From Oscillospiraceae bacterium (lineage in GTDB: Bacteria > Bacillota > Clostridia > Oscillospirales > Ruminococcaceae), in assembly GCA_021200775.1 (NCBI GenBank), contig JAJQGB010000004.1, positions 372,001-436,000 on the forward strand: 64,000 bases of DNA. Reading direction: 5' to 3'. How positions within the stretch are numbered: the first letter of the stretch is position 1; each line of letters opens with the position of its first letter. The translations under genes and the position numbers were made by a program. The notes below the pieces were generated by a model, which was not told where the DNA came from, made no database searches, and worked only from the letters and a program-made list of their open reading frames with translations. This document shows, in pieces, positions 8,335 to 16,999 of this stretch.

Positions 8335-8343
8335 TGGAAATTA

Positions 8344-8372
8344 TGGACAAGAACTTGATTTGATGATACAAT
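8344..8372 (+). promoter_or_regulatory. Promoter of the small secreted peptide gene
   Basis: TGGACA (8344-8349), 17-bp spacer, TACAAT (8367-8372), 9 bp downstream of the tandem repeat and about 59 bp upstream of the ATG. Confidence 0.65.
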
Positions 8373-8430
8373 AGAGCTGTAGCTATCAAAAGTATAAGAT
8401 AGCTAACATATTTTGAAAGAGGTAATTATA

Positions 8431-8652
8431 ATGAAAAAATCATTCACTATGCTTTTTGCAGTACTCGCAACACTTGTAATGGCAATATCCGTTGCGGCAA
8501 AAGATGTGTCGTCCGTGCCTGAGACGTCGCCAGAAACCGATATAGGCATATCATATTCGGAGTCTTATGAGGACAAAGAACATAACGATGAACCTGAGTG
8601 CAAGCCGAATTGTGAAGCGGGATTTCGTCATGATAGTGATGAAGATTACTGA
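8431..8652 (+). CDS. Small secreted peptide, 73 aa, candidate signalling pro-peptide
   Basis: A 73-residue product with a clear Sec signal peptide (MKKSFTMLFAVLATLVMAIS, cleavage near AKD) and an acidic mature part of about 49 residues containing a CKPNC pair near the end. I know no family for it. The ATG at 8431 follows AAAGAGGT; an in-frame TTG at 8413 is less plausible. It has its own promoter beside the tandem repeat, and its 3' end overlaps the convergent XRE-TPR regulator gene by 7 bp. Small exported peptide plus TPR regulator is the arrangement of RRNPP quorum-sensing pairs, so a pheromone precursor is inferred, not shown. Confidence 0.7.
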   Translation: MKKSFTMLFAVLATLVMAISVAAKDVSSVPETSPETDIGISYSESYEDKEHNDEPECKPNCEAGFRHDSDEDY

Positions 8653-9563
8653 CTGTCAATCTCTTTGAGCAAGCGATTTAGGCATTGTTTTAATTCTTCT
8701 GAATTCCAAACTTTTGGTGTGCAAAGCGAAAGAGCTTCATTGGCAAGCTTTTTCGCTTCTTCTTTATCGCCATAATTATTTCGACGAGACAAAGACCAAG
8801 CGCAATTATACATACAGCTAGAAATCATACTTAGATTTGAAACATAATCACAATAATTAATGCCATCTTTTGCAATTTGGATACTCTCGCTATATCTGCC
8901 TGCCAATCCAAGGCACTTTGAAAGATTATAACATATATCAACCAACCTTTTTGCTGAATATGACTTATCTACAGCATGCTTTTCATAATTATCTTTGATA
9001 TGCTGAAGTATATTGATAGCATGCTCGTATTCCTGTAATTCGCCATAAGTATCCGCAATATCACGCAAAATCTGAGCTTCCATATTGGTCATATACTTAG
9101 GCAATTTGCTTTCACTGTAGTTTGGAATTGTCAGTCGAAGTGAATCTTCAAGATGAGAAAGACGGGTTTTTGTATCAATCGCACCTTCTTCATGCAACAT
9201 TTTCGTGCCCATGACATCATACCGTTGTCTGTTTTCGACAGAAAAGTTTTCGTAATCCGCTCCAAGTTCATCAAGCATTGCACGTGCTTTTTCTTTGTCT
9301 CCGGAGATATTAACGTGGTTAATATCACGAATCTTTTGACGCACAATATAATCTTCATCATTAGTAGCTTCTCTCAAATAATCCGCCGACAAACCAAGTC
9401 GTTCAAGAAGCCTAGTCAGAACACCGGTATTGCTACTGAATTTCCCTGATTCGATTCTCAAAAGAGTGGACGCTGTGCAAATACCGATACATAATTCCTC
9501 TTGCGTTACTTTTTCTTCTTCCCGGCGCATTTTTATCATTTCGCCGATTTCTTTTTTATCCAT
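8646..9563 (-). CDS. XRE-family regulator with C-terminal TPR-like region (RRNPP-like)
   Basis: A 305-residue cytoplasmic regulator. Residues about 1-65 form a helix-turn-helix of the XRE type (IGEMIKMRREEEKVTQEELC, then STLLRIESGK). The rest is all-helical with TPR-like repeats (for example DTYGELQEYEHAINILQHI, LGLAGRYSESIQIAKDGI, NNYGDKEEAKKLANEAL). This HTH-plus-TPR build is that of Rgg/PlcR/PrgX-type peptide-sensing regulators. ATG 9563 follows GGGAGG; an ATG-less extension to 9623 runs into the promoter. Peptide-responsive control of the neighbouring divergent promoters is inferred. The ligand-binding residues cannot be verified by eye. Confidence 0.82.
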   Translation of the reverse strand: MDKKEIGEMIKMRREEEKVTQEELCIGICTASTLLRIESGKFSSNTGVLTRLLERLGLSADYLREATNDEDYIVRQKIRDINHVNISGDKEKARAMLDELGADYENFSVENRQRYDVMGTKMLHEEGAIDTKTRLSHLEDSLRLTIPNYSESKLPKYMTNMEAQILRDIADTYGELQEYEHAINILQHIKDNYEKHAVDKSYSAKRLVDICYNLSKCLGLAGRYSESIQIAKDGINYCDYVSNLSMISSCMYNCAWSLSRRNNYGDKEEAKKLANEALSLCTPKVWNSEELKQCLNRLLKEIDSQ

Positions 9564-9594
9564 ATCTAAGCCTCCCTTAAAGCTTTCTACTTTT

Positions 9595-9623
9595 ATTATA
9601 CCACTTCTCCCCACCCACTGCAA
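9595..9623 (-). promoter_or_regulatory. Promoter of the XRE-TPR regulator
   Basis: TTGCAG (9623-9618), 17-bp spacer, TATAAT (9600-9595), 32 bp upstream of the ATG. Confidence 0.7.
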
Positions 9624-9628
9624 TCATC

Positions 9629-9653
9629 AAAAAAGCCCGAAAAGTCGGGCTTT
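9629..9653 (-). terminator. Terminator of the MBL-surE-queH operon
   Basis: Stem AAAGCCCGA / TCGGGCTTT with an AAAG-type loop, read on the minus strand and followed by TTTTTT; it directly follows queH. Confidence 0.85.
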
Positions 9654-9658
9654 CTGAG

Positions 9659-10198
9659 TCATTTCTTCTTTTTAGTTAAATATCTTTCTTCTTCACTGAA
9701 AACACAGCCGCAGTACTTTTGCATGTAGTAGCCGGCTTCACGGGCTCGCTTTTGTCCCTCACGGAAATAGGGTCGGAAGTCACGGTAAAGGAAGGAGATA
9801 TTGTACTTGGCGGCTTTTCGCTCGGCGACTTCACGGATGAGGTCGTGCTTCTGATATGGGCTGATGAGGAGGGAGGTTGTAAAGCTGTCGAAGCCATTTT
9901 CGGAGGCGTATTTTGCCGCACGGTCGAGACGGATATCGTAGCATTTCTCGCATCTGTCCTCCAAATCGGGATAGACAAGGCGGACGAATTCACGAAGACC
10001 ATAGTCATCAACGGTCACAAGCGGCATGTTGACATTCTGAGCGTGGAAAATCAGGGTGTCACGGCGAGCCTTATATTCGGTGTAGGGATGAATATTCGGG
10101 TTGTACCAGAAGCCGGTGACGTCGATGTTCTCTTCCCTCAGAGTCTCAATGCACATCAATGAACAGGGCGCACAGCAGATGTGAAGAAGAGTTCTCAT
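9659..10198 (-). CDS. queH: Epoxyqueuosine reductase QueH
   Basis: A 179-residue QueH (former DUF208), which reduces epoxyqueuosine to queuosine in tRNA and replaces QueG in many anaerobes. Family signatures are present: HICCAPCS at residues 7-14, FWYNPNIHPYTEY near 30-42, DRCEKCYDIRL near 81-91 and KYCGCVFSEEE near the C-terminus; the paired cysteines ligate an Fe-S cluster and a mononuclear iron. The start overlaps the surE stop by four bases (ATGA), so the two are translationally coupled. No other queuosine gene is visible in the window. Confidence 0.92.
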   Translation of the reverse strand: MRTLLHICCAPCSLMCIETLREENIDVTGFWYNPNIHPYTEYKARRDTLIFHAQNVNMPLVTVDDYGLREFVRLVYPDLEDRCEKCYDIRLDRAAKYASENGFDSFTTSLLISPYQKHDLIREVAERKAAKYNISFLYRDFRPYFREGQKRAREAGYYMQKYCGCVFSEEERYLTKKKK

Positions 10199-10929
10199 TC
10201 GAAAACGCCGTCCTCTAAAACTCCGGAACGGACTTTGCCGATAGAGATGTAGTTGTTGACAACAGCCAGAGTGTCGCTTCCCTCTCCTGCTTCAAGGCAG
10301 GGCTCGCCGGTGACTGTGAGGGTAATGGTGCCGTCGGGATTCTCAGATGGAACATACTCGGTGGTGTAGTAGGATTTTCCCTCGGGGCGTCTGTCTTCAA
10401 GAATACCCTTGTAGTCCTTCAAGGTGCAACCAGGGAAGTTGACATTCCAGAGTTCATACTTTCCAATCGGACGATTGAGAAGGTCTTTCGCTATGGGAAC
10501 AAGCTTTTCACGGATAATCTCAAAAGCGCCGTTCATTGTGTTCGAGAAAGCTATTGCGGGAATTCCCCTGACTAAAGCTTCCTTTGCGGCTCCGATAGTA
10601 CCGGAGTACATAATGTCGATGCCGACATTGTAACCGTTGTTGATTCCAGAGAAGACAACATCGGGAGCTTCCGGCATGATGTTCATGAGAGCAACCTTTA
10701 CGCAGTCGGCAGGTGTTCCTGTAATGGAATAAGCACTAACGCCTTCAACCGGAAAATCGGTCTCATGCTTCAGGATGATTTCCCCAAAAACGCTGATTCT
10801 CTGGGACATGGCAGAGCACTGGGTTGCAGGTGCTACAACGTAAACCTCGCCAAGCTCTTTGGCGGCACGTGCAAGTTCGATAAGTCCTACGGAGCTGATT
10901 CCGTCATCATTTGTTACTAGAATTCTCAT
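10195..10929 (-). CDS. surE: 5'/3'-nucleotidase SurE
   Basis: Metal-dependent nucleotidase that dephosphorylates nucleoside 5'- and 3'-monophosphates in the cytoplasm. Motifs: ILVTNDDGI at the N-terminus, APATQCSAMSQ near 35-45, SGINNGYNVG near 95 and MYSGTIGAAKEA near 108. The length of 244 residues is normal. ATG 10929 overlaps the stop of the upstream MBL gene (TGATG); a TTG one codon earlier has a slightly better distance to the AAAGGAG site. It lies in a three-gene unit with an MBL hydrolase and queH. Confidence 0.92.
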   Translation of the reverse strand: MRILVTNDDGISSVGLIELARAAKELGEVYVVAPATQCSAMSQRISVFGEIILKHETDFPVEGVSAYSITGTPADCVKVALMNIMPEAPDVVFSGINNGYNVGIDIMYSGTIGAAKEALVRGIPAIAFSNTMNGAFEIIREKLVPIAKDLLNRPIGKYELWNVNFPGCTLKDYKGILEDRRPEGKSYYTTEYVPSENPDGTITLTVTGEPCLEAGEGSDTLAVVNNYISIGKVRSGVLEDGVFE

Positions 10930-12263
10930 CAAGTGTGAATCTCCTTTTTGTCAAGAAAGATGGTTTGTCCCTCTGTGGGAAGTATGCGGAAGCCAATATT
11001 CTCGGCATTGACATTCTCGGGACGCTGGCTGTGAATAGGTATCAGGCATTTGGGCGCAATAGTGTCAATCATATGTCTGAGGTAGTAAGGGATAGCGTGT
11101 CCTCCCAAGCCGAGCCTTACGTACTGGATTCCGGCTTTTTCGAGAAGCGACTGCATTTTCGGGTAAGATGGGTCATAATCCCCGAGAGGATAGCCGTCCA
11201 TGTGAAGATAAACCTCAGTTACGCTTCCCAAATCCAACAGTTCATAAGAATTGCGGTACGGGACTTGTAATACATAGCCAGCAGGATTAGCAAGTATTTC
11301 GTCTCTCGAAACAAGCTCCGCTCCGGCAGGAACAGGTCTACCGTCGACAGTTTCTGAGTAGACATAGAGTTTATCCTCCGGGAAGAACTCGCCCAGGTAA
11401 TCAGCCTGTGCATTATCGAGAACCAGTTTTCTGTCGTGCTGGGATGATAGCTTATAAAGATTGTGAATCCTGCCGACATTTCTTTCGTAAGGATTTATTA
11501 TGACAAGGCTATTTGAATTTGCAAGGATTTTGTCTACCTCATCGATAAGATTATATTCGGTTCTTGGCATCTCTTCGGGCTTTTCAAGAGTTAGCATATC
11601 GAACTCATCCCAGCTTGCGGTTGTGCCCTCAGTTATCATTATATCAATTCCTGCATCGTGACAGGTCTCGCCATAGCCCTCGGTCAGTTCTGGATTGAGA
11701 CCGTGGAAACGATAGTCGCCGGTGTAGGCGATGTTGCCATCGGGAGTTTCGATTATAAATCCGGTTGCTCCGGTGCAGTCATGGTCGATTGGAAGGACGT
11801 TTATTCTTATGTCCTCAACTGTAAAATAATCCCCATACGGAATTCCGATGCAGTTTTTATGCGCACGGTATGTAAATTCGCCCTGATTACAGAGCTTACG
11901 ATATAGTCTCAGAGAGTCCATGCTCATGTATACTGGAATATCCGGATCGAGCATGTCAAGACCACCCATATGGTCAATATGCATATGGGAAATTATGAAA
12001 AAGTGCGGCTTTTCCGTCTTGCCATAGGGAACGCAACCGATTTTCTCGGCAACAGACTCTTCATAGATTCCGTCTGCGGCTGGAAGACGACCAATTCTCA
12101 CATAATCCTCCGGGATATGTCCCTCACGAAGTAAAACATTACTGTCAATATCACGCATGACGGTGAAACCGAAGTCAAACATCAGGACTGCTTTGTCGGT
12201 TTCAACTTTTATAAATGTGCCCCCTATTACGTTTAATCCTTTATAGAATGTTATCTTAGTCAT
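10929..12263 (-). CDS. MBL-fold metallo-hydrolase, RNase J-like / beta-CASP-like
   Basis: A 444-residue metallo-beta-lactamase-fold hydrolase. Zinc motifs: ISHMHIDHMGG near residue 91 (HxHxDH), the IDHDCTGA histidine near 162, the GDYRFHG aspartate near 184 and a late histidine in IPIHSQRPENV. The later part (IINPYERNVGRI, IQYVRLGLGGHA) is like the RNA-metabolising or beta-CASP proteins related to RNase J. It is shorter than RNase J itself and lacks an obvious C-terminal domain, so I do not assign a substrate. It heads the MBL-surE-queH unit downstream of the Ugp-type importer. Confidence 0.75.
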   Translation of the reverse strand: MTKITFYKGLNVIGGTFIKVETDKAVLMFDFGFTVMRDIDSNVLLREGHIPEDYVRIGRLPAADGIYEESVAEKIGCVPYGKTEKPHFFIISHMHIDHMGGLDMLDPDIPVYMSMDSLRLYRKLCNQGEFTYRAHKNCIGIPYGDYFTVEDIRINVLPIDHDCTGATGFIIETPDGNIAYTGDYRFHGLNPELTEGYGETCHDAGIDIMITEGTTASWDEFDMLTLEKPEEMPRTEYNLIDEVDKILANSNSLVIINPYERNVGRIHNLYKLSSQHDRKLVLDNAQADYLGEFFPEDKLYVYSETVDGRPVPAGAELVSRDEILANPAGYVLQVPYRNSYELLDLGSVTEVYLHMDGYPLGDYDPSYPKMQSLLEKAGIQYVRLGLGGHAIPYYLRHMIDTIAPKCLIPIHSQRPENVNAENIGFRILPTEGQTIFLDKKEIHT

Positions 12264-12297
12264 AGTATAAATCTTTCTTTTGAAATACGCTTTTCAG

Positions 12298-12332
12298 AAA
12301 AGGGACTCGCCTTTTGCGGCAAGTCCCTTTTT
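12298..12332 (-). terminator. Terminator after the ABC importer operon
   Basis: Stem AAAAGGGACT / AGTCCCTTTT (12298-12307 / 12322-12331) with inner pairing. It lies between the solute-binding protein gene and the MBL gene and has T runs on both strands. Confidence 0.7.
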
Positions 12333-12364
12333 CGTGCTAATGATTACTGTAGACGATTACAGAG

Positions 12365-13660
12365 TTACTGCAAAATTCCGTTTACAAGAGCGGCAAGTTC
12401 ATCAAGAGCAGTCTGTCCGTCAGCACCTGCAAGAACCAATTCCTCGAACTTGGAACCGATGTCGTTGCGGACATCATAGCTTCCATCGAAGTTGAGTGAC
12501 GAGAAGTAAGCATCCTGCTGAGCGTAGCAAGCCTGAGCTGCCTCGCTTGAAGCCATGTATTCCTGATACTCGTCAGACTCGAAGCCTGAAGTACGGATAG
12601 GCATGTAACCGGTTGCCATTGCCCAGTAAACAGTGTTCTCAGTGTTGGTAAGGAACTTGAGGTATTCCCAAGCAGCAGCCTGCTTGTTAAGGTCAGTGGT
12701 GAACATCATTACGTTGGTACCAGCAGTGTTAGCAGCCTTAGTGGTGTTGCCAGGAAGAGTGGAAACGCCGAGCTCATAGCCTTCGTTCATGATGATGTAG
12801 GAAACACCAGTGGAAGAGCCGACATAAGCACCAACAAGGCAGCTGCCAAGAGGTCCGGAGAAGTAGAGGTCCTCACCTACGAGACGTGCATAACCATTGT
12901 TGTACATATCCATGAGGTAAGTGATGGCTTCAAGTCCTTCCTCAGTATCGAACTCTGCACCGTCTTCGCTGATGTACTCAGCACCATTCTGGAGAAGAGT
13001 TGCTTCGATAAGACCGGCGAGGTCATCGTAACCAAGGGATACCATGTCAAGCTCTCTCTGGAAGGTCTCACCTATAGTGATGAGGTCGTCCCAGGTTTCA
13101 GGAGCGGAAAGTCCGAGCTGATCGAAGAGTGTCTTGTTGTAGAAGTAAAGGTAGGTAGACTTGTTGAACGGCATACCGCTGACGAAGCCGAACTCACTGT
13201 TTTCATCACGATAGGATTCAAGGATATCCTCATAATTCATCTCGTCATAGTCTCTCTCAACATATGCATCAAGATGAACAAGCTTGTCAAGATAAGATGT
13301 GACATAGTTGTTATAAGCCTGTGAGAGATCGGGAAGAGTATCGGATGCTGCGCTTGCGGTGAGCTTGGTGGAAAGGTCAGTGTATGCGCCCTGGTTTACA
13401 AGGGTAACCGTGATTCCCCACTCGTTGGTTGCATTGAACTCATCGGTGATGGCAGTGAGAGCTTCTTCCTGCTTGTTCGACATTGCGTGCCAGAAGACGA
13501 TTTCGCAAGCTTCAATATCTGCGCTATCAATGATCTGATCAGCTGTCGGAGTGGTGGTGCCGCTACTGTCGTCATCGTTAGATGTGCTACCACAAGCGGT
13601 GAATACGCTGAGAAGCATCATAGCAGAGAGGAGCACGCAAAGAATTCTTTTCATTTTCAT
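12365..13660 (-). CDS. ABC transporter substrate-binding lipoprotein (UgpB-like)
   Basis: Extracytoplasmic solute-binding protein of the family 1 (sugar / glycerol-3-phosphate) type, 431 residues. The signal peptide ends in a lipobox, SVFTAC, giving a lipid-attached Cys at residue 23, followed by a flexible Ser/Thr/Asp linker. The core EIVFWHAMSNKQEEALTAI near residue 54 and GYMPIRTSG near 356 recall UgpB, where WHAM-type tryptophans contact glycerol-3-phosphate. The gene is last in the importer operon, 90 bp behind the second permease. Glycerol-phosphodiester or sn-glycerol-3-phosphate is the favoured substrate, but an oligosaccharide remains possible. Confidence 0.85.
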   Translation of the reverse strand: MKMKRILCVLLSAMMLLSVFTACGSTSNDDDSSGTTTPTADQIIDSADIEACEIVFWHAMSNKQEEALTAITDEFNATNEWGITVTLVNQGAYTDLSTKLTASAASDTLPDLSQAYNNYVTSYLDKLVHLDAYVERDYDEMNYEDILESYRDENSEFGFVSGMPFNKSTYLYFYNKTLFDQLGLSAPETWDDLITIGETFQRELDMVSLGYDDLAGLIEATLLQNGAEYISEDGAEFDTEEGLEAITYLMDMYNNGYARLVGEDLYFSGPLGSCLVGAYVGSSTGVSYIIMNEGYELGVSTLPGNTTKAANTAGTNVMMFTTDLNKQAAAWEYLKFLTNTENTVYWAMATGYMPIRTSGFESDEYQEYMASSEAAQACYAQQDAYFSSLNFDGSYDVRNDIGSKFEELVLAGADGQTALDELAALVNGILQ

Positions 13661-13750
13661 GTGATTTTTTCTCCTAACTTAAAGATTTTTTCCTGCCCAC
13701 GGTATAGGATTCCGGGAGCATCGGTTTATATCGTAGACGAGGAAGTGCAA

Positions 13751-14626
13751 TCAGCCTTTAACACCGCTGAAAGCAACGCCCTCGAGAACGTACTTACGGA
13801 GAACCAGGAAGAGAATTACAACGGGCATTACGAGCATACAGGATGCCGCCATTGTCAGCTGATAATCCGCACCGGATTCGGTCTGGAATCTTACGAGTCC
13901 GATTGAAAGGACACGCATATTCGGGTCGTTCGTAACGAGCAAAGGCCAGAGAAAAGCGTTCCACGAACTGATGAAGTTCAGTATTGCGATGGAAGCTAGA
14001 CAGCTCTTGTTCATCGGAACCATAATTCTAGTCATGAACTTGAAATCACTGCACTTATCAACCTTTGCCGCAAGGTATAGTTCATTCGGAACCTGCTCAA
14101 AGAACTGGCTCAGAAGATAGATATAGAATACGCTCGAAATGTAAGGAATAATCATTGAAGCGTAGGAGTCTATCCATCCCAGATTACTTACCGTCTGGTA
14201 ATTGGTGATTACGAGCATTTCACCGGGAATCATAAGCGTCGCCATGAAGATGGAGAACACGAGATTCTTTCCGGGGAAGTTCAGTCTTGAGAAAGCAAAT
14301 GCAGAAAGTGTGGAGGTGATGAGAACTCCGACTGTAGTGCAACATGCAACTATAACGGTATTCAGGAAGTACCTTGCAAACGGAGCCGAGTTCCACGCCT
14401 CAACATAGTTTGACCACTGAGGAATCGACGGGAAGAAAACCGGCGGAATTGCATTCAGCTCTTGATAAGTCTTCAGGCTGGAGAGTATCATGTACAGGAA
14501 CGGAAGCAATGTCATTGCGGCTCCCAATATGAGCACAACATACTCTATGACCTTTGTTATCACAGCCGAAGGCTTCATCTTGATATGCTGTGAATGAGTC
14601 TTTTTAGTGGCTTTAGTCATTGTCAT
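13751..14626 (-). CDS. ABC importer permease (UgpE-like)
   Basis: Inner-membrane permease of the MalG/UgpE class, 291 residues, with about six hydrophobic segments. The cytoplasmic EAA loop is present but divergent: NELYLAAKVDKCSDFKFMTRIMVPMNKS region, where the usual G of the loop is replaced. The start ATGA overlaps the stop of the first permease gene, so the two are coupled. It pairs with the 14623-15546 product to form the channel energised by the ATPase at 15562-16626. Confidence 0.88.
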   Translation of the reverse strand: MTMTKATKKTHSQHIKMKPSAVITKVIEYVVLILGAAMTLLPFLYMILSSLKTYQELNAIPPVFFPSIPQWSNYVEAWNSAPFARYFLNTVIVACCTTVGVLITSTLSAFAFSRLNFPGKNLVFSIFMATLMIPGEMLVITNYQTVSNLGWIDSYASMIIPYISSVFYIYLLSQFFEQVPNELYLAAKVDKCSDFKFMTRIMVPMNKSCLASIAILNFISSWNAFLWPLLVTNDPNMRVLSIGLVRFQTESGADYQLTMAASCMLVMPVVILFLVLRKYVLEGVAFSGVKG

Positions 14627-15546
14627 TTGCTCTTCACCTTATCCCTATCTCTCGTGACGTACCTTTCAATCATCGTAAAGACAAAGATAATCACGAACAA
14701 CACGACTGCCGCAGCCGCCGCAATACCGTAACGATAACTGTTGTAGAACTTGGAGTAAATGTAGTAAACAACCGTGATTGCGCTGTTTGCCGGTCCCGCA
14801 CGGGTTCCTCCGAACAGAGAGTAGACCTCGTTGTAGACCTTGAAAGCACTTATAAAGCCCATCATGAATGCGTATACGATAATCGGTCTCATCTGAGGAA
14901 CGGTGAGCTTGAAGAATACACGCATCTTCGGAGTCGAATCCACTCTCGCAGCTCTGTAAATATCCTGTGGGATTGTCTGAAGACCCGAAAGGAAAATCAG
15001 GATGTTGAACGCAAGGCTCTTCCACACACTGAATATTATCAATGCAGGCATGGCGTATTTTATCTCATTCAGCCACCCGATTGATTCTATTCCGAAAATA
15101 TTGAGAATACTGTTGATTAGACCATAGTTGGAGTTGAACATCCATCTCCATACCAAGCCGATAGCGATAACACTCGTTACATAAGGCAGGAAGTAGAGGG
15201 TCTGGAAGATTGCTTTTCCTCTTACTACGTCATTGATGAAAACTGCGATTATAAGCGAAAGAACTACGGAAATCGGAACCACGAATATTACGTAGATTCC
15301 TGTGTTCTTGAGAGCCGCTAGAAATGTGGCATCAGAGAAAAGCTCCTTGTAGTTCTCAAGATTGATTGCCGTATATGTGCCGTTGACGAGGTTGTAATCC
15401 TCCATAAAACTCATCATGAATGTTTTTATGAGCGGATAAATCGTGAAGACACACAATATGATGATGGACGGAAGAAGATACAGAAAGCCTTTAAAAGGTC
15501 TTAATTTTCTTCTGGCTGTATAGATGGGAGACGAATAATCCTTCAT
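14623..15546 (-). CDS. ABC importer permease (UgpA-like)
   Basis: Inner-membrane permease of the MalF/UgpA class. The first membrane segment (FLYLLPSIIILCVFTIYPL) is typical of the sugar-importer branch, and the EAA loop reads IYRAARVDSTPKMRVFFKLTVP. I place the start at ATG 15546, which is 6 nt behind a GGGGAGG site; an upstream GTG at 15552 is less likely. The gap to the ATPase gene is 15 bp and it overlaps the second permease by four bases. It is part of the operon driven by the promoter at 17000-17028. Confidence 0.88.
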   Translation of the reverse strand: MKDYSSPIYTARRKLRPFKGFLYLLPSIIILCVFTIYPLIKTFMMSFMEDYNLVNGTYTAINLENYKELFSDATFLAALKNTGIYVIFVVPISVVLSLIIAVFINDVVRGKAIFQTLYFLPYVTSVIAIGLVWRWMFNSNYGLINSILNIFGIESIGWLNEIKYAMPALIIFSVWKSLAFNILIFLSGLQTIPQDIYRAARVDSTPKMRVFFKLTVPQMRPIIVYAFMMGFISAFKVYNEVYSLFGGTRAGPANSAITVVYYIYSKFYNSYRYGIAAAAAVVLFVIIFVFTMIERYVTRDRDKVKSK

Positions 15547-15561
15547 TGGCACCCTCCCCTA

Positions 15562-16626
15562 TCAAACCTTGGCGAGCGTCAGATTATCCTCGCCGAAAAT
15601 CATAAGCTGGGATTGTCTTACTTTGAAGTTGAACTCGCTTCCCTGATAAAGTCTCTGGTCAGAATGAGTGAGAAGTCTGAACGGAGTTTCGTCCAAAGTG
15701 AAGAATACCTGAAGCTCACGACCGGTCATGAGAACTCTGTCAGCCGTTGCGGGAACACCGTCATCGCAAAGCTCAAAGTGCTCGGGGCGAATACCCATCT
15801 TATATGTACCGTTCGGGATTTCCTTAGACTTGTCCGCAAAATCTTCTCTTGCTCTCAGGAGGTTGCCACCGAGGAAGACGCCCTTATCGGTGACTTCGCC
15901 GTCGAACATGTTAATCTGAGGAGTGCCGAGGAAGTTTGCAACGAACGTATTGACAGGATTAAGATACATGTCCTGAGGCTTTTCAAACTGTTGCAGAACA
16001 CCAGCATCCATAACCGCTATACGGTCGGATATACTCATTGCTTCTTCCTGGTCATGAGTTACGAAGATGGTTGTAATCTTGACTTCCTGCTGAATACGGC
16101 GGATTTCCTCACGGGTTTCCACTCTCAGCTTGGCATCAAGATTAGACAAAGGCTCATCCAACAAAAGAACCTGAGGCTCCTTGACCAAAGCACGCGCAAT
16201 TGCAACACGCTGCTGCTGACCGCCTGAAAGAGCCTTCGGTTTTCTGGACAAAAGACCTTCAAGGTGGACAATCTCAGCCATTGCCTCTGCACGTTCCTTC
16301 GCCTCTTTCTTAGGAACCTTTCGGTTGATTAGCGGGAACATTATGTTGTCTAAAACGCTCATATGGGGATAAAGAGCGTAGTTCTGGAAGACGAGACCGA
16401 TTTCTCTGTCCTCGGGAGGAATCCTCGTGACATCAGTATCGCCGAATAGAATTGTACCCTCAGTGGGGTCTGTCAGACCGGAAAGCATAAACAGTGTAGT
16501 TGACTTTCCACAGCCGGATGGTCCCAGAAGACCTACCAGCTCGCCGCTCTCAATATCGAGCGTGAGACCGTCAACCGCTTTAAAATCACCGTACTTCTTG
16601 GTTAGACCTTGAATTGAAATTTTCAT
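15562..16626 (-). CDS. ugpC: ABC importer ATPase (UgpC/MalK-like)
   Basis: Nucleotide-binding subunit of the MalK/UgpC/MsmK type, 354 residues. Walker A GPSGCGKST at residues 35-43, Q-loop VFQNYALYPHMSV near 79, signature LSGGQQQR near 133, Walker B VLLLDEPLSNLDAKLR near 153 and H-loop VTHDQEEA near 188. A TOBE-type regulatory domain follows to the C-terminus. It is first in its operon, behind a leader of about 370 nt. Unlike many Firmicutes, which use a distant shared MsmK ATPase, this importer carries its own ATPase in the operon. Confidence 0.9.
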   Translation of the reverse strand: MKISIQGLTKKYGDFKAVDGLTLDIESGELVGLLGPSGCGKSTTLFMLSGLTDPTEGTILFGDTDVTRIPPEDREIGLVFQNYALYPHMSVLDNIMFPLINRKVPKKEAKERAEAMAEIVHLEGLLSRKPKALSGGQQQRVAIARALVKEPQVLLLDEPLSNLDAKLRVETREEIRRIQQEVKITTIFVTHDQEEAMSISDRIAVMDAGVLQQFEKPQDMYLNPVNTFVANFLGTPQINMFDGEVTDKGVFLGGNLLRAREDFADKSKEIPNGTYKMGIRPEHFELCDDGVPATADRVLMTGRELQVFFTLDETPFRLLTHSDQRLYQGSEFNFKVRQSQLMIFGEDNLTLAKV

Positions 16627-16999
16627 TCATGCACCTCTTATACACCGCTGAATTTTATCAGATGCCGGAGAAAACCGGTCATTGACACAATAATAATACT
16701 CTTTGCCGGGTTAAGTCTCAACTGTAGTCGAGTTAAGTATTGGTTAAATCGGACTTCGTCAAAAGACAGTTACCCTCTTCATATTTCTTATATCCCTATA
16801 TTGGTATATATGGCAATGTAGGTTAAACCCACAGCCCCATGCCGCTCAGAAAAATCAAAGCAACAACTGTGTATAAAAGCTGATGAATCAAAATGCCGTC
16901 GATGCGATGAACCTCACCCCGACTTACTTATGCACAGCAGTTAGATAAGCGGTGAACATCGGTGAAAAAATAATGTCGATTCGGTAACTCATCAGATAT
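16627..16999 (-). other. Long 5' leader of the ABC importer operon
   Basis: About 370 nt lie between the predicted transcription start near 16993 and the ugpC-like start. No open frame with a ribosome-binding site is convincing. Visible structure includes a hairpin near 16716-16735 (CTCGA / TTGAG type, flanked by TTAA) and a G-rich stretch around 16831-16850. I do not recognise a known riboswitch. It may be a cis-regulatory RNA. Confidence 0.4.

Noticed and set aside
15613-16227. 204-codon plus-strand frame opposite the importer ATPase
   Set aside because: It is wholly antisense to a strongly conserved gene and has no family features, ribosome-binding site or promoter.
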